Assembly (NCBI GenBank): GCA_949128115.1 | Contig: OX421961.1 | Location: 84,923,277-84,987,276, forward strand | DNA length: 64,000 nt | Source of the DNA: Anaspis maculata | Taxonomy: Eukaryota; Arthropoda; Insecta; Coleoptera; Scraptiidae | Direction of reading: 5' to 3' | Part shown: positions 1 to 13,169 of the stretch, one piece after another | Position numbering within the stretch: position 1 is the stretch's first letter | How the letters are laid out: every line of letters begins with the position of its first letter | Notes under the pieces: generated by a model | Database searches by the model: none | Seen by the model: the letters and a program-made list of their open reading frames with translations, nothing else | What the model was told of the DNA's origin: nothing | Translations under genes and position numbers: made by a program

Positions 1-257
1 TCTTTTGTTCTAATGTCGTTGATTTTCTATCGTGATGTCTTCGTAAGAACAACGAAATGCGCTATTTTTTTTGTTATATTTGTGTTCTGCTACCCAAAAT
101 TAGTTGGAAACGACTCGTCGTCGTCACTCAAGATTATGCTTTAAGAAAATGTAAAATTCAGTAGTTTAATGGTGATCTTGGAAAATAGTCGCCATCTTGA
201 ATCCTAAAGGATAAAATTTTTGGAGCCACGGGTCAAAACGCTCTAATGAGTCTAATA
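1..257. other. AT-rich sequence, nothing recognised
   Basis: No coding pattern, RNA gene or repeat recognised before the first palindromic element. Confidence 0.5.
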
Positions 258-463
258 GCCCGTCCACAATGATGTTAATGTTAACGTAATGTTATCGGCA
301 ATGGTAATGTTGGCATTTCAAAGCAACGAGTTTCAATGGGTAATGCTCACCATTGCCACTAACATAATTGTGAACGTCACCATTTGAAACCCATTGCTTT
401 GAATGCTAACATTACACATTGCCGGATAACATTACGTTAACATTAACATCATTGTGGATGGCC
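258..463. mobile_element. Palindromic MITE with TA target duplication
   Basis: About 206 bp that folds back on itself almost completely. The left end GCCCGTCCACAATGATG matches the reverse complement of the right end, and the arms continue through the TTAATGTTAACGTAATG words to a centre near 360. It is flanked on both sides by TA, as expected for Tc1/mariner-type non-autonomous elements. No coding capacity. The superfamily is inferred from the TA duplication only. Confidence 0.85.
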
Positions 464-465
464 TA

Positions 466-2096
466 TAAGGAACAAGTATGCCAAGTGATTTGCTTGTATA
501 CCAATTTGCCACTTAATTTTGATGCCTATACCGCTTCAACATGTGAATATTGTAGTTCTAGTCGCTCACTTACTCGATTATACCTATACATTGGGTATAC
601 TCTATACCTAGATTAATGTACCTGTTACACCAAAGACGAAGTCTGGCGTTACCATCATTTACGGTTATTTTTTCCAGTCATGTTTTTTGCATTTGTGATT
701 TTATTTTAAACCAGGTGTTTGACTTATACGATTTCCTCCATTATGTTCACTATACATCTACGTGCATGCATCTTGACAATTTAGTAGTAGATTAACAGTA
801 ACCCACAATTATTATCAGCATTTTGTAAGATTGCACAATTACGTGAAAAAATAACCCAGTCGTAGTTATTAGGCAAAAAATCGCCTTAACTCTCAACCAA
901 ATACCGTAAGGTTTAAAATAGGTACACGCCTCCTATCAATCGTGTTGAACAACATAATATCAAGAGCCCCGTTAGTTTCCGCGACGCGTCATCGATTTCA
1001 TACAGGGCGAAGAAAAAAAAGAACAGAATGTTTTAACTTATGGACCAAAAGAGGTAGAATCGCGTAAATTGCCATTATTCTGTTATGAGGTCGCATCCAA
1101 CAATTGTTATGTATTTTGAAGAGTTTCTGAAATATCCTGAAGAAACTGAAAGTTCTAAAATGTTGAACTTTCAATAATTCAGTATGTTATTTCAAAAGAT
1201 ATTCAAGTGGAAAAAATTAAGTTTTCTCTCTCCCCATTAACTACTTATGTGATGTAAGAGATATGTCATTTGAAATGTGTAATCTTAATTTTCGGTGAAT
1301 TAAGATTTTCTTCATCATATAGACCATATAACGTCCGTCACGGCGCCGGCGCGGCGTCAGAAACAACTTGGCTTCGCAACTTCAATATTAAACAAAAGTA
1401 TATACCCGCTAATCTTTACACCACATCAATAATGTTCCTAAGCTATTGGACCGCATTGCATTTTCTTACATTCACATGATAATATAGAGTAGGTGCACCT
1501 CCGTCCTTCAACGACTTTTTCTCTTTTCACTATGTCGCGATTATCGACTGAGATGGATCATAAATCGTTTGTCACATCGCACGCATATCAAAAAGTAAGG
1601 TAATACCTAGTAGGTATCTACTGACGACTTGAAGACGATGGTTATTCTGTTCTTCTATAAGTTCGTCGCCTACGTGACTGTTGAAGTCTCCGCGTATTTC
1701 TTCCAAATCACTGGTTAAAAACCGATTTGTAGTGAATAAACTACATACCTACAGCAGACACTTCGTCTGCATGATGGTATACGGACAGAAAAATAAATAA
1801 TGACAGCCAGTTTATTGTCAATGCGTATAATTCAATGAACGTAGAGTTTCTCAAATAAGCAATTTTATAAATTATGACTCGAAACAACTTGATCGTCAAT
1901 GTTTCTGTTCGCAGTATCATAATAACTTTATAACTATACCTACTTAAGAATATGTATTATGTATACAATAATAATTGTTATCCTGCAACAGTGTGTCGGG
2001 GTTCCCTAGCGCCCGTCCCTCAAGAGAAAAAAGTTTGATTTCATTGGTTTGAATAAAATACGGTATCCCGAAAATATAACGACAACGTTCCAGGGC
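466..2096. other. Non-coding stretch, no gene recognised
   Basis: AT-rich DNA. Open frames here are under 75 codons and show no recognisable protein family, splice-bounded exon or repeat. I see nothing to annotate. Confidence 0.5.
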
Positions 2097-2725
2097 ATGA
2101 AAACAAGAAAAAAGTCCTGATGAACATGGGTCCAGAAACGCTCACTAAGGGAGCTACAGCTTACGGTGGGACCCTGATTTTTATTTAGGTAATATCTCCG
2201 AAATTGTTTGAGAGAAATCAATCAAACTTGACATATCTACTAACTTTCTTATGCTCAACAAAATAAAGGAAGATTACTTAATTTCAAAATAATTCACCAG
2301 GGGTAGGTCAGGCTGAAGTGTGGGGGTAAAAATAACCCTAATTTTTTCAAATGCTATTTTTTTCCAAATTTAACAGGAAATTATGAAATATTGGGGTTTG
2401 AACAAAAGTTACCCTCTTGTTCAACCTCGATAGACCTCGTTGACGAGATATTCGAGTGAAAACGTGGTCAGAAAATGCTGATTTTGGGATAATATTACTA
2501 TATGCAGATGATTACAATACGATATTCAAGGCGAAAGAAAAACTATTTTAATGCAACTCCATTTTTGTTAGGCATAAGAAGGTTATTGAATGTGTCATAT
2601 TTGATTGATTTCCCTCGGAAATATTAAATAAAAACCATCTTTAGGGTTTCTCCTTAAGGGGTCTGTAGCTTTCTTAGGAGACATTTCCGGACCAATGTTT
2701 ATGGGAACTTTTTTTCTTGTTCTGA
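2097..2725. repeat. Diverged long inverted repeat (foldback element)
   Basis: The arm at 2097-2275 is matched in reverse complement by 2555-2725. Shared blocks in order include the CAAGAAAAAAGTCC word, the ACTAAGGGAGCTACAG word, a TTTTTATTTAGGTAATAT block and the AAATCAATCAAAC block. Arms are roughly 75-80 percent alike by eye, so this is an old insertion. No ORF of note and no clear target duplication. Confidence 0.7.
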
Positions 2726-3050
2726 TGAGAGAAAGCTACCCTAGAACGTTGATCAGAAAAAAGTCCAGTTAATCTGAAATCAGCCTGATCGCTTATCATC
2801 GTGTTTGTGGAACTGTCGGATAGGCTCAAAAATTATATAAATCATCGATATTATATACAGGTAGGTAATTGAATAATATCGCTCTTCAATCTATGACACA
2901 GATCAAACAGTGGAAGGGATCTGTGAGTCTGAAAGATCTAGACTTTTGTTGGTTACGAAACACATCACATTCACTTCTACAGACATTTTTAAGTCCCATG
3001 AAGGTTAGGACGAATGCTGGAATTCGTCCCGATTTCAAGATAATAACTTT

Positions 3051-3099
3051 ATTGCGTCCCACTATTTCTTCCAGCGTACGCCACACAATAGCATTAAGT
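3051..3099. repeat. Dispersed 49-bp repeat, copy 1
   Basis: A 49-bp block beginning ATTGCGTCCCACTATTTCTT recurs at 23105-23153 with a single mismatch, while the flanks of the two copies differ. The minus-strand frame is open across both copies and reads LNAIVWRTLEEIV. It may be a fragment of a transposon ORF; the family is not recognised. Confidence 0.6.
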
Positions 3100-3834
3100 C
3101 CCCTTTCCTTTCCTCTAGTTGCTCCCTTTTCCCCAGACGGTTTATTACTATTATTATCACAGTAAATCCGGGAGAACAAGATCTGGTATTTCAGATCTTT
3201 CTTGTAGACACCTTTCTGAGTGGTTTGTGATTTTGTTCGACAAAATTTAAGAGATGGAGTCAACGTAACCGGACCCAGTAGAAAAATAGCGAAGATTAAG
3301 TTTATCCGATGTGGCAGCATCCAACCGATACTTCAGTTTTTGGAACACCTAAATTGCTTTTCGAAGAACTGTTCCTCTCGTGAAATTGATTTTCGAACAA
3401 TTGATAATTTCGAAGAATTGGTCTTCGATTATATCTCGAATTATTGACATTGTGACAATTGCCTCTTCGAATAGTTTGTCCTTTTCAACTATTATTTTCA
3501 GATAATTAATCGTATCAAATGATTAATTTGAAAAATTGCTTTCAAATTTCACCGGATACTTGACTCGACGCCACCGCTCCAGGGTTAAAAAAAATCTTTC
3601 AGGAAGGGCGCCAGGAAAGCCTGATTCTGTTGCAGAACCCTGTATATGTAGAGGTAGAACGCTGCTCCTGATGCAAGTCGTTACGTGGAATTATGATACA
3701 GCACCGGAGCAAAATTATTAATCAAGGATGAAAATGATAAAGGCTCTGTTACGTTGTTAATATCTAGGCAACAGCCAATGGCTGACATGAATTTTTGCAT
3801 AACAGAGCATTTTATTTTACAGAATAGCACTATT

Positions 3835-4135
3835 AATTAGTGAAATGAGGCGTTGCGCCGGAGTCAATCGCTGTGAGCATATTCCTTGACAGAAATTTAC
3901 CATTCAGGTCTCTTTGAAAACCAAGGAGGTACTTTGGTTTGAGCCCGTTGGCATTTCCAAAATAAAAAAAAATCAAATTTTGGAGAAACTATTTATATTC
4001 GGATTTTGGGAATATCTAGAGGCTCAAACCTAAGTACCTCCTTGTAGCTCTCCAGAGAGACCTAAATGGTGAATTTCTGTCGAGGAATAAGCCCACAGCG
4101 ATTGATTCCGCAACGCCTTATTTCACCAATTGAAC
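3835..4135. mobile_element. Foldback element, family shared with 31839-32149 (copy 1)
   Basis: A palindrome of about 300 bp. The left arm words AGGCGTTGCG, ATTCCTTGACAGAAATTTACCAT, AGGTCTCT and GTACTTTGGTTTGAGCC return inverted in the right arm (GGCTCAAACCTAAGTACCTCC, AGAGAGACCTAAATGGT, GAGGAATAAGCCCACAGCGATTG, CGCAACGCC). The second copy at 31839-32149 has the same order of words. Copy 1 is more diverged, and its right end carries an extra CCGAGTTGA segment. No coding capacity. Confidence 0.8.
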
Positions 4136-5290
4136 TCCCGAGTTGACTCCATCCTTGAAAAACTTTGGTAGGTATACTCACATAATACTACATTGTATGT
4201 ACAATGTGCTAGTTAGCATAGGTGTACGCCGTTTTATTATCAAACAAATGGCGGTTTGCCAGTAAATCATCATTTATAGTTATTTTCAATAGAAACTCTT
4301 ATCACCTGCGCTTAAACCCTGACGTTCACCTACAACAAGAAAGACAAATTGACTAAGGTTGAAATTGAACCATCCAGCCTCATTGAATAAGTAGTCCAGG
4401 TCACTTTGAATACTTATATATAAACAGGTATATTGACATTAGGTGTACCTACCTATATGTCAGTCAGGAGTCAGGTCTTCAAACAGGAGAGTTTGATAAA
4501 ATTCAGTGTTTTAATAAAATGAGTGAAACAAGAAGAAATATTGATCTCTTGATCTTGCTTTTACCTGATGCTCTTTTTTCAATTGAATTTACTGAAAGGG
4601 CCAAACGACCATCTTTTCATCCCCCCCCCCCCTTCAGTCTATGGGCCCTGATGCCATGCCAGTGAAAGCACAACACTCCTGTGGTATTATTGACTGGAAA
4701 AATTGAGTCTCGGTTGCGACAGTTTGTCTTATAAATTCAGGGATTGGCCACCCACGGGTGTCGCGATGGTCGCAGTGGTAGAGAGTGTCCGCCGAAGAAA
4801 GATTCCAAATAATAAATCAAGTGCATTTGTCTTCCGCGCGCGCGATTTTGCGCATATTTTAGCACCACCTGAACAGGAAACAGAGTGGGCGACCACTTTC
4901 AAACGCATAACTGCATTCAATTTGTAATGCTGCAGGAATCCGCGGGATGACAAATGCACGTTTTTCGAGACTCGCTCCTCCATGACCGAAGAAACTGAAA
5001 GAACTTTCTGTTCTATCCAACACCAATACTTGTATGAAGGGCCAGTAATGCTCAACCAACTCTCATAACTGAAAAAGGTTTCACTACATAAATTCAAATG
5101 GGTGAGATCCTAATTCTACTATGAAACAGCAAAGATTCAAGGACGTGTATGATTGTACCTACTTCAAAGAAGGTTTGATGCCGTGCCCATAGTGTGGTCT
5201 GATTGATAATAAAGTGTATAAGAGCTCGGTGCTGGTTCTACCGTCTTAGCCAATGAAAACATTCTGCGAGGCACTGATACACACATTATT
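4136..5290. other. Non-coding stretch with a C12 run at 4621
   Basis: No gene recognised. A run of 12 C lies at 4621-4632. The two overlapping frames near 4729-5097 are unrelated to any family I know. Confidence 0.5.
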
Positions 5291-5431
5291 TATACGGGCG
5301 GTGTTTATAAGAAACTGTGATCGCGGCAGGCATGGGTCAGGCCGAAAAACGCAGTAACAGGCGCAATTGTAGTGATCGAAAGCAGATTCCAAAGGCGATG
5401 CGATCACAGACATTTATAAACACCCGGTATT
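5291..5431. mobile_element. Short palindromic MITE
   Basis: The left end TACGGGCGGTGTTTATAA and the right end TTATAAACACCCGGTA are inverted copies, and the following GTGATCGC is matched by GCGATCAC. Total about 140 bp with a diverged centre. Flanking TTA-like bases hint at a PIF/Harbinger-type target, but this is not certain. Confidence 0.75.
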
Positions 5432-7608
5432 TATCTTTTGAAGGAATGGGGACTGGGGAGTATAATGTTGAATGAAAATGCGAACACTGTGAGTACCATC
5501 TATGATCTATTAATCCATTTCAAGGTTAAAAAAGAACCACTGGTTTGCATGAAAAATTCGAGTTTTGTTGGTGTCCCTGATTTTTTATCCTTAATGTAGT
5601 CTTGATACAAGGAAGGTTACGTTCAAATGTATGTCCCTATGACATAGAACCCTCACCTGAACTACGTTGTGTTATCAAAGTGTCATTCTGGGGACTGCGT
5701 CGCCAACAGGTCACGGCTTTGCTCACTGGACCTGAGCCGCGTTCTTCCGATCAGGATAACAGATCATGATCCTGGAACAGAGAGTAAATTAACGTACATA
5801 GTTTTCACAGGGCGTCGAGGAGCTCAAATCACGAGATCATTTGCGACGGAATCACACTCCGGTGCTAGTAATGGGCCCTCCTCGATCATTTTCGATCAAA
5901 ACTTCTGTAAATTCTTACTGTTGCACCTCCCAACACTTCTCACTATCAGAATTACGTGCCTAACGGCGTTTTCAAGACAGAAAGAATGAAAATGTGTGAA
6001 TTAAAATGGCAATCCAGCATAGCAAATTTCACTTTGACAAATTTGAATGAAATCATCTTGACTTTTTCAATCCATCAACTTATCAGATTGTCCAACTTGA
6101 AGAAAAAACATCACAGGCGACTGTGATTCTTTGAAGTTTGGAATGAATAATACAAACTCCAAATTTCTGTGGCACTCTTTCTAACCTAAACAGTGAAAAA
6201 CCTCTCAGCTGGATGAAACCCACCACCATGCAGAGGAAATTCAAGTCCCAATTGTTTACGAATACCTCGTACTTCGTATATCTTGCGTGTAGGTTTTATA
6301 CGCACACATAATGAAATTCCCATATTAAAGACATCTACACTCCTTCACCAGGAGGTCTCTGATGCACAGGGTTACTCGGAAAGTTGCTTATGGTCGCATC
6401 ATTTACATCGCGGTCGGCGTGGAATTAATTTGAATGTCCTCAGGGAAAAAAACAGCTTCACTGCAACAAAACCATCGATTTTCCGCCGATGAGAAGCTGC
6501 TCGTTACCGTATTTTTGCTTCGGATATCTCTCTCGCGATAAAATTCCCTCATAAAACAGCTCTTAATGATACAAAACCTCACGAAACAACTTGAAGCACC
6601 AACATTAATTGCTTAATCTATCAGATAACACACCCATCTCTAACCCGCACACATTTCAGCACGTCAAGAGATTGAAAAAAAAAGTCCTTGCTTTGGCTGG
6701 GCTGTGCGCGGTGGTGGCCTGTGGTGTGCAAATTCATGAGCATCACTAAAGAAAACCAGACCCAACCAAGAGCCTCGAACTAAGATGGGGTTATTTCGCT
6801 TGGAAATTCTTGAGACTATTGAAACTATTTATGATACAGACTAGATCTCGTGTTGGATTAAATTAAAGCTGTGTTAGTTTAAATTGGGAAACTTTGTTTG
6901 ATCAGCTTCTTCTAGTTGGCGACATAAATGCACGTTTCATAAAGCAAAACGGAGGAATGATTCAACTTCTAAGATTTTACGAATTTACCTTGGTCAAACA
7001 ATCAGCATTGTCCAAAGCAAAAACTATTTAACAGTGTGTTACCGTTAGCACTGTGTCAAAAAATGTTTGTGGAGCTCGCGGTTAGAGACGTTTGTCGTTT
7101 TAATTCATTATGTCTGCGTTTATGGTAACATTTGTCTAAACAGTCATGATGCGATCTAGTTAAGAGGCGTGCTAAAACCATGTCACCAATGATCATCAGG
7201 CAACCAGTTCTACGGTCTCACGGCTACTTCATTTTTTTCTATAAAAGAAGACGTAGTATTGTGACACAACGAAATTTTGCATGTGTTTAACTTCGCATGG
7301 AAGATTTACTGAAGATGTACCTACCCACATATTTTTTTTTAGCCTGTCGATTGAGACAGGTAGTATTGTATTTGTTGTTTATTCCGGAAAACCGAGTAAA
7401 ACAACACCATCATCAACGTTTGCCATGCACCAAAAAATATCATTGGTCTGCGGTCTGCAGTTTGGGTCAAGTTTTGGGTAGTCTGTATAGTCGGCCGGTC
7501 TGCTGCCTGGTTCGAGTGGAACGGCCTGTAGTGTATCTTGCTGGTGCAGTCATTCTAAATTCAAACAAATGTCACAGATGTCATGCGATTTGATGTTTTC
7601 AATTAAGT
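5432..7608. other. Non-coding stretch, no gene recognised
   Basis: About 2.2 kb without recognisable coding, RNA or repeat structure. Open frames up to 106 codons (5669-5989) have no family signature. A GGCCGGTCTGCTGCCTGG word near 7490 resembles interior words of the next MITE. Confidence 0.4.
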
Positions 7609-7831
7609 ACGTTCCGATATTCGTTCTGGTTAACCAACCGCCTGAAAAACTGTACCTATATTGGAACGACCGGCTGCCTGAAAAAAGTTAACTAGCTGTC
7701 AACCACAACGACCAGCTTCGGAGGCCGGTCAGTGAAGGTTAACCCAAACGTCAACTGTCGTTCCGATATCAAAATTCAACCACTGAAAAATCGGTCGACC
7801 GGCTGGTTAATCGATTTGAATATCGGAACAC
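7609..7831. mobile_element. MITE with GTTCCGATATTC inverted ends
   Basis: The left end GTTCCGATATTCGTTCTGG and the right end GAATATCGGAAC are inverted. The next block, GGTTAACCAACCGCC, is matched by CCGGCTGGTTAATCG. Extra internal copies of the terminal word occur near 7662 and 7751, so the element may be internally rearranged. Non-coding. Confidence 0.7.
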
Positions 7832-7844
7832 ACCTCAAGTACAC

Positions 7845-9834
7845 ATTACACGTCAAAAGTGACAAATCGTGATTAAAACTTGAAGAGGCCAAAATGTCGG
7901 TAAAGTAGGTTACGTTTGGTTTGCGCGCGAAATTGACCGAGTGACGTCATAGTATATTGAGAAATTTTTTTAAATTTATAAATAACTACTTTTCTCCTAT
8001 AACATTCCATTGGTTAAGAAGCAGTTACAAAATGCTTCATTTCGAAGCCGGCCTTTTAATAAGTATCGAAAATTGTACATTGTTGAACCAAAGCAGATAG
8101 ATTTCCTTTTAGACATTGAATTATCAAAATTTTGGGGGAATTCGCTTTTCTCAGGAACATTCGCATTTGTTTTCGCATCCACTGAAAAAGTCTGCTTTGC
8201 GTCTGGTAAAGGAGCCTTGGCCAGTCAGACGCTTTTTCTGTATTGCGTTTGCATACGTTGAAAATAAATTATTCAATTTAATCATTTAAAAGTGGATTAG
8301 TTGAGAGAATACACTTTTGGTACTTTCATTCTTAAGACTAAAAATTTTCAAAATAAAAAATTGAAATCTGGCATGACATCCATACTGGCATGCGACTTCC
8401 TTATGGGCAATACTATTTATTTTTCAAATTTTCAAAAACGAATTTCAAAAATTGGATTTTTTTGCAAAATTTGAAAATCTAATAGCGTTCAATTTCTTTC
8501 AAAAAAAAATCGCGTGCCGAATTTGAACTGTTTTTTTTTTAATTAAGGTACCTACCGCAAATATGTATTCTATCATCCCACTTTTTCAGTGGCATTAGAA
8601 ACCCCTCAAGGCTTCACATAGGTACTTATGTGTAGTTATAGGTAATGTTTATTTGTTAGAAATATTGCTCCAAAGGTGCGTGCAAGCCGGTAAAACTATT
8701 ATGAGCCTATATTAGCGCGGGTTCTCCGATAAAACCGCTCATGAATTATTGATGAGTCGAGTGCAACGATTTAAAAATTAACTCTGTTAAGTTTTATCCG
8801 TGCACCGTGCTGTCGTCGTAACGTAAATCTCTGAGTTAATGGATGCTGCTGCATAAAACTTTTTCATTCTTTTTGGACACCGTCTCTCAAAAGTACTAAG
8901 CATTTTGCGGCGAATTACGATGTCAAGGGTGAGTGGTGGCCGTTGCCGCTTATGCGTTTTTCACCAACGACAGTGTTTCTAAGTACCTACACTGAACCAA
9001 AAAGGGACGTGACTATAATGAATGACTTCATTGAACCGATGAAAAAATCATCAAAATTTGTCCGATGAATTCGGTTGTGGGTTCATGTATAGTAGGTTCA
9101 CTTCTACCGTGATTCTAGTCGGCTGTGAGATTTTGTTTCTAAGTTTCCAAATTTGAAATTTGAAAACTCCCTAGAACTTAGAAGTTGCTCGCACTGATGT
9201 TTGAAAGCTCAAGCTTGACGCTGTCATAATCATTGATGATGAGAAAATCACCTAAATGGGATGTGAAAACTGTGCTTGTGCCTTGAACAATAATGTCCAG
9301 TCAGTGCTTATTTTGGAGCCCTTTATGGTGCAAGGCTAAGGACTCGCTCCTGGGAAAAAATGGGCGGAGTAGGTGCTGGGCATGAACTCCATAACGTTCA
9401 GCTTTGCTTTGCGGATAAGACGTGAATTTATTATCGAAAACCACATAAATATGGAGGCATTGTGAACTATTCCTGGTTTTTAAAAGAAGCATACCCACAC
9501 TTTGGAAGACTGGGAACTGTGGGAAGCTACACCCTTTTAATTTTTGTGTAGATGGGATTCATCGGCGTTAATACTTGATTTCACTGCTCAGGACATCGTG
9601 CTGGAACAAGAAATTTGCGGAAATTGTGAAGGGTGAAGTACATCCACTCCATACTTGCAATTTGCAAAGTGGATTTCGTTATTTTTCTCATTTTTGACAG
9701 CAACAGTCAACACACCAACATATAGGGTTTCTAGATTTTTGAAAATAAAAATCGGGACATAAGAATTCTTGAATAAAAATGGTGAGAATTTTTCAATTTT
9801 TTTTTTAATCCGCATCTAGCAAATCCAAACTAAC
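7845..9834. other. Non-coding stretch, no gene recognised
   Basis: AT-rich, with homopolymer T runs near 8457 and 8530. No exon, RNA gene or clear repeat recognised. Confidence 0.45.
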
Positions 9835-9950
9835 GAGTGATCGAATAAATTTCTTCTCGTCGCCTTTGATTACGGAAAATCTGACAAAAAAACATATTAA
9901 GCGAGAACATCAAGGCCTACCTTGAGAGGAGAAATTTGTTCGATCACTCC
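9835..9950. mobile_element. Short palindromic MITE
   Basis: The left end GAGTGATCGAATAAATTTC and the right end GAAATTTGTTCGATCACTC are inverted with two differences. About 116 bp in all. Non-coding; family not recognised. Confidence 0.65.
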
Positions 9951-10947
9951 CTACTCACGTCCCTAAAAACCAATTGCATCATACAGAGGATCCTCATTCT
10001 TTACTGTTGCTAATTGTTAGAAACCCTGTTCAAAATTCAAGTCTTTATATTACAACTTCACTCTAATCACAATCTGTTAGGCAAGTAGGTATCTCACCCG
10101 ATCGCATCCAGGGAGATACCAGGAAATACGATTCTGCGTCTTTCAAGTCTGGTGCAATTTAACCCCTTTCTCATTTCTTTGTAAGAACTCCTGTGGATAA
10201 ACTTTGTGATACACTCACAACTACTAGTTGAACGTTTTGTTTCAAAATCAGAAAAATGAAAATGAAAAATCTTAATTTTTTTATTTTCACCACCATGAGC
10301 CATCTGTATGTGTGTAGGTCATACACATAGCCCATAGTGGTGGTAGCCTTTCAAAGAAATGTCCGGTCTGATGATTCTGTAGACATAAAATTATTATCTT
10401 GAAGAAGGTTCCATGGAGGATGCAGTCCCGCGACAGATATGACGACGATTTTTTTTATTAATCCTCATTCCGTTGGATATACTCGTACCTACGTGGACTA
10501 ACTAGCATATTAATTGATTCACAGATTATCCTAACAAGTTTTTATCGCCATTAATAATAGTTCACTTTACATGTGATCACTTCGCCTAAGTTATCGACAA
10601 AGCAGGTGTTGACGACGTAATTGTAGAACGTCGGGTTTTTTGCGTATGCACACCATCAAGAACACATCTCGCAGTGTGGTATTTCTCATCCTGCTGCCAT
10701 CACTCCAACTTGGGCAGGATCGCGCAGCACCGCTACCAAATATAGGGGTGTTCACTTTATCGTCAATGGACACTTTATGACATTGCATGGCCATGAAGGA
10801 AGTCATTAATTCAAACTATACTATGCAGTGGCAAATATTTGGCATAGGTAGGTATATTTCCCACGGCTCGCACCACTTGTAGGTATAGATGCATAATATA
10901 ATATACGAATATAATTTCAGTGTAAAAAAAACTAGTTTTTTCAGATA
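9951..10947. other. Non-coding stretch, no gene recognised
   Basis: No coding, RNA or clear repeat structure seen between the small MITE and the mariner-type element. Confidence 0.45.
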
Positions 10948-11073
10948 TACAGGGTTGACCAGTCAGTATGCCCACTTTTCGCGAGACCAACACTGGCTTA
11001 TGAATTGAGGTGTAGAGGTGAATCGAAAAGCAAAAAAAAAGCTTATTCCATGCCATTTTCCACCATAATTATA

Positions 11074-12072
11074 CAGGGTTATTCAAAAGTCCGGAATAAA
11101 ATTCATATTTTTTTTCCATATTCATTTCGGAAAAAATACTCGAACCGGTCGATTTCTGAAAACGGTTAGCCGTTTTTTCATGACACGTGTCATGTTCTAC
11201 CGTCAACCCCCTAACCCCAAGCCACCCCTAGTATTTTTTTTCAAATGACACCCTATGGCTTGTGGGGGCTCGTTGGAAAGCTTGTCAAAAACTCTATTCA
11301 GATCTACCATTGAAAATTAGATCCGACGCTTCACCATGAAGTTTTGAGAAACCCCAGTTTTACTTGACAGTCCGGAATAAAATTCATAATTTTTTTCCAT
11401 ATTTATTTCGGAAAAAACGCTCGAACCGGTCGATTTCTAAAAACGATAAGCCGTTTTTTCATGACACGTGTCATGTTCTACCGTCAACCCCCCAACCCCA
11501 AGCCACCATGAAGTTCCTCAAAACTTCATGGTGAAGCGTCCGATCTAATTTTCAATGGTAGATCTGAATAGAGTTTTTGACAAGCTTTCCAACGAGCCCC
11601 CACAAGCCATAGGGTGCTATTTGAAAAAAAATACTAAGGATAGCTTGGGGTTAGGGGGTTGACGGTAGAACATGACACGTGTCATGAAAAAGCGGCTTAC
11701 CGTTTTCAGAAATCGACCTGTTCGAGCGTTTTTTTCTGGAAGAATATGGTAAGAAATTATAAATTTTGTTCCGGACTGTTAAGTAAAACTGGGGTTCCTC
11801 AAAACTTCATGGTGAAGCGTCCGATCTAATTTTCAATGGTTGATCTGAATAGAGTTTTTGATTAGCTTTCCAACGAGCCCCCACAAGCCATAGGGTGCCA
11901 TTTGAAAAAAAATACTGAGGGTGGCTTGGGGTTAGGGGGATGACAGTAGAACATTACACGTGTCATGGAAAAACGGCCTACCGTTTTCAGAAATCGACCT
12001 GTTCAAGCGTTTTTTCCGCAATAAATATGGAAAAATATTATGAATTTTATTCCGGACTTTTGAATAACCCTG
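11074..12072. mobile_element. Nested foldback element built of four repeated subunits
   Basis: The ends CAGGGTTATTCAAAAGTCCG are inverted at 11074 and 12072, with TA on both sides. Inside, a subunit starting AGTCCGGAATAAAATTCATA and running through the palindrome ATGACACGTGTCAT occurs four times: twice forward (from about 11090 and 11371) and twice inverted (ending about 11783 and 12056). A second block containing the word AACTTCATGGTGAAGCGTC occurs three times between them. The arms are therefore tandem arrays in inverted orientation. Non-coding; presumably mobilised in trans by a mariner-type transposase. Confidence 0.85.
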
Positions 12073-12285
12073 TATGTATGATAAGTTTTGGGATAAATTA
12101 TTCTTCTCAATGCACACTGCAACGCAATACAAAGACTTTCAAAATATCTCGTTTTTCAACTTATCCTGCAATAAACTTCGCTTGTTTGGGCTATTTTCGT
12201 CCGAATTCAATCCGAATCATTCGAAAATGTTCCGGGAATTTAACAGGTTTAATGCCATATGCCAAGAAGTGTCCAATTGGTTCAT

Positions 12286-12587
12286 AGACGTTTGAATCGT
12301 TTGATCTCGATAAATGGTGACATTAATTGGGTGGCGAGATCATCCGACCTCACGCCGTCAGATTTCTTCTGTGGGGTTCCTTGAAAGCCCAAGTGTTTGC
12401 TAACAAACCCTGCACACTGGAAGACTTCAAAACCAGTATTCGAGCCGAAATTACAGCGAATAGTGCTGGCCATTTTGGAGCGGAATTCTCACTCAAGAAT
12501 GCAACGATGCATTATTTCCCACGACGCGACGCGCATTTGACCGATGTTATTTTTAAAAGAGTAAATATATCATTAGAAATGGCATGA
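12286..12587 (+). pseudogene. Mariner-type transposase C-terminal remnant, frameshifted
   Basis: From 12286 the frame reads through NGDINWVARSSDLTPSDFF. This is the form of the conserved insect mariner block NGDVNW-P-RS-DLTP-D-FLWG, which contains the last catalytic-region acidic residue. Near 12369 one base is missing, and the reading continues in the next frame as LWGSLKAQVFANKPCTLEDF, ending with an HLTDVIFKR block and a TGA at 12585-12587. The N-terminal helix-turn-helix region and the first catalytic Asp are absent. The gene is a dead remnant inside the element at 10950-12684. The family call is secure; the subfamily is not decided. Confidence 0.85.
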
Positions 12588-13169
12588 AATGAGCTTTTCT
12601 CTGCTTATTGACCCATCTCTCTACCTCAATCCATAAGTTAGTATTGGCCTCGCGAAAAGTGGGCATACTGACTGGTCAACCCTGTAACATTAACAAGAGT
12701 TTGAAATGGTGAAAACTTAAGGTTTTCGTATTTGTACGGGGCTTGCGAGCTGTGCATAGGCACGGCTGTCGGTAGGATACGCCAAAGGGCTGGTCGATTT
12801 TTACGAAATACGAAAGTGGCGTGCTCGCAAAATTCGGATACGAAAACGAACTTCGTAACCGTTTGAAGGCATGCTGTGCAAGGGGTAGAAGACGCAAGGG
12901 ATTGGGCTAGGGCATCCAATCCCGAAACCAAAACGTAATCCCGGGATTTCGGGATTGAAAATTCCCAATCCCGGGATCCCGGGATTTTCGGGATTTGTCA
13001 AATTATGCAGCTTTTAACATCAATTGGGTGAAAAATGAAGTCAATACAATGCCAGTCCAAGAAACAGATTATTCAGGTGAGTTACACCATAATTTGAAAT
13101 CAATATCAGTATTTTATTTATTCAAAACTAAAAAAATAACATGTATGTTCAAAATTCAAACTTATGAAA

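Larger units (their letters stand above)
10950..12684. mobile_element. Mariner-type transposon with about 115-bp inverted ends, carrying a nested element
   Basis: Both ends begin CAGGGTTGACCAGTCAGTAT and continue as inverted copies for about 115 bp (10950-11064 against 12570-12684). TA lies immediately outside each end, which is the Tc1/mariner target duplication. The right half contains a transposase remnant (12286-12587). A separate 999-bp foldback with its own TA duplication sits at 11074-12072. Without that insertion the element is about 735 bp, so it is internally deleted and cannot move by itself. Confidence 0.9.

Noticed and set aside
2886..3320. 144-codon minus-strand frame that includes the 49-bp repeat
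   Set aside because: Similarity to the second site is confined to the 49-bp block; the rest has no family signature.
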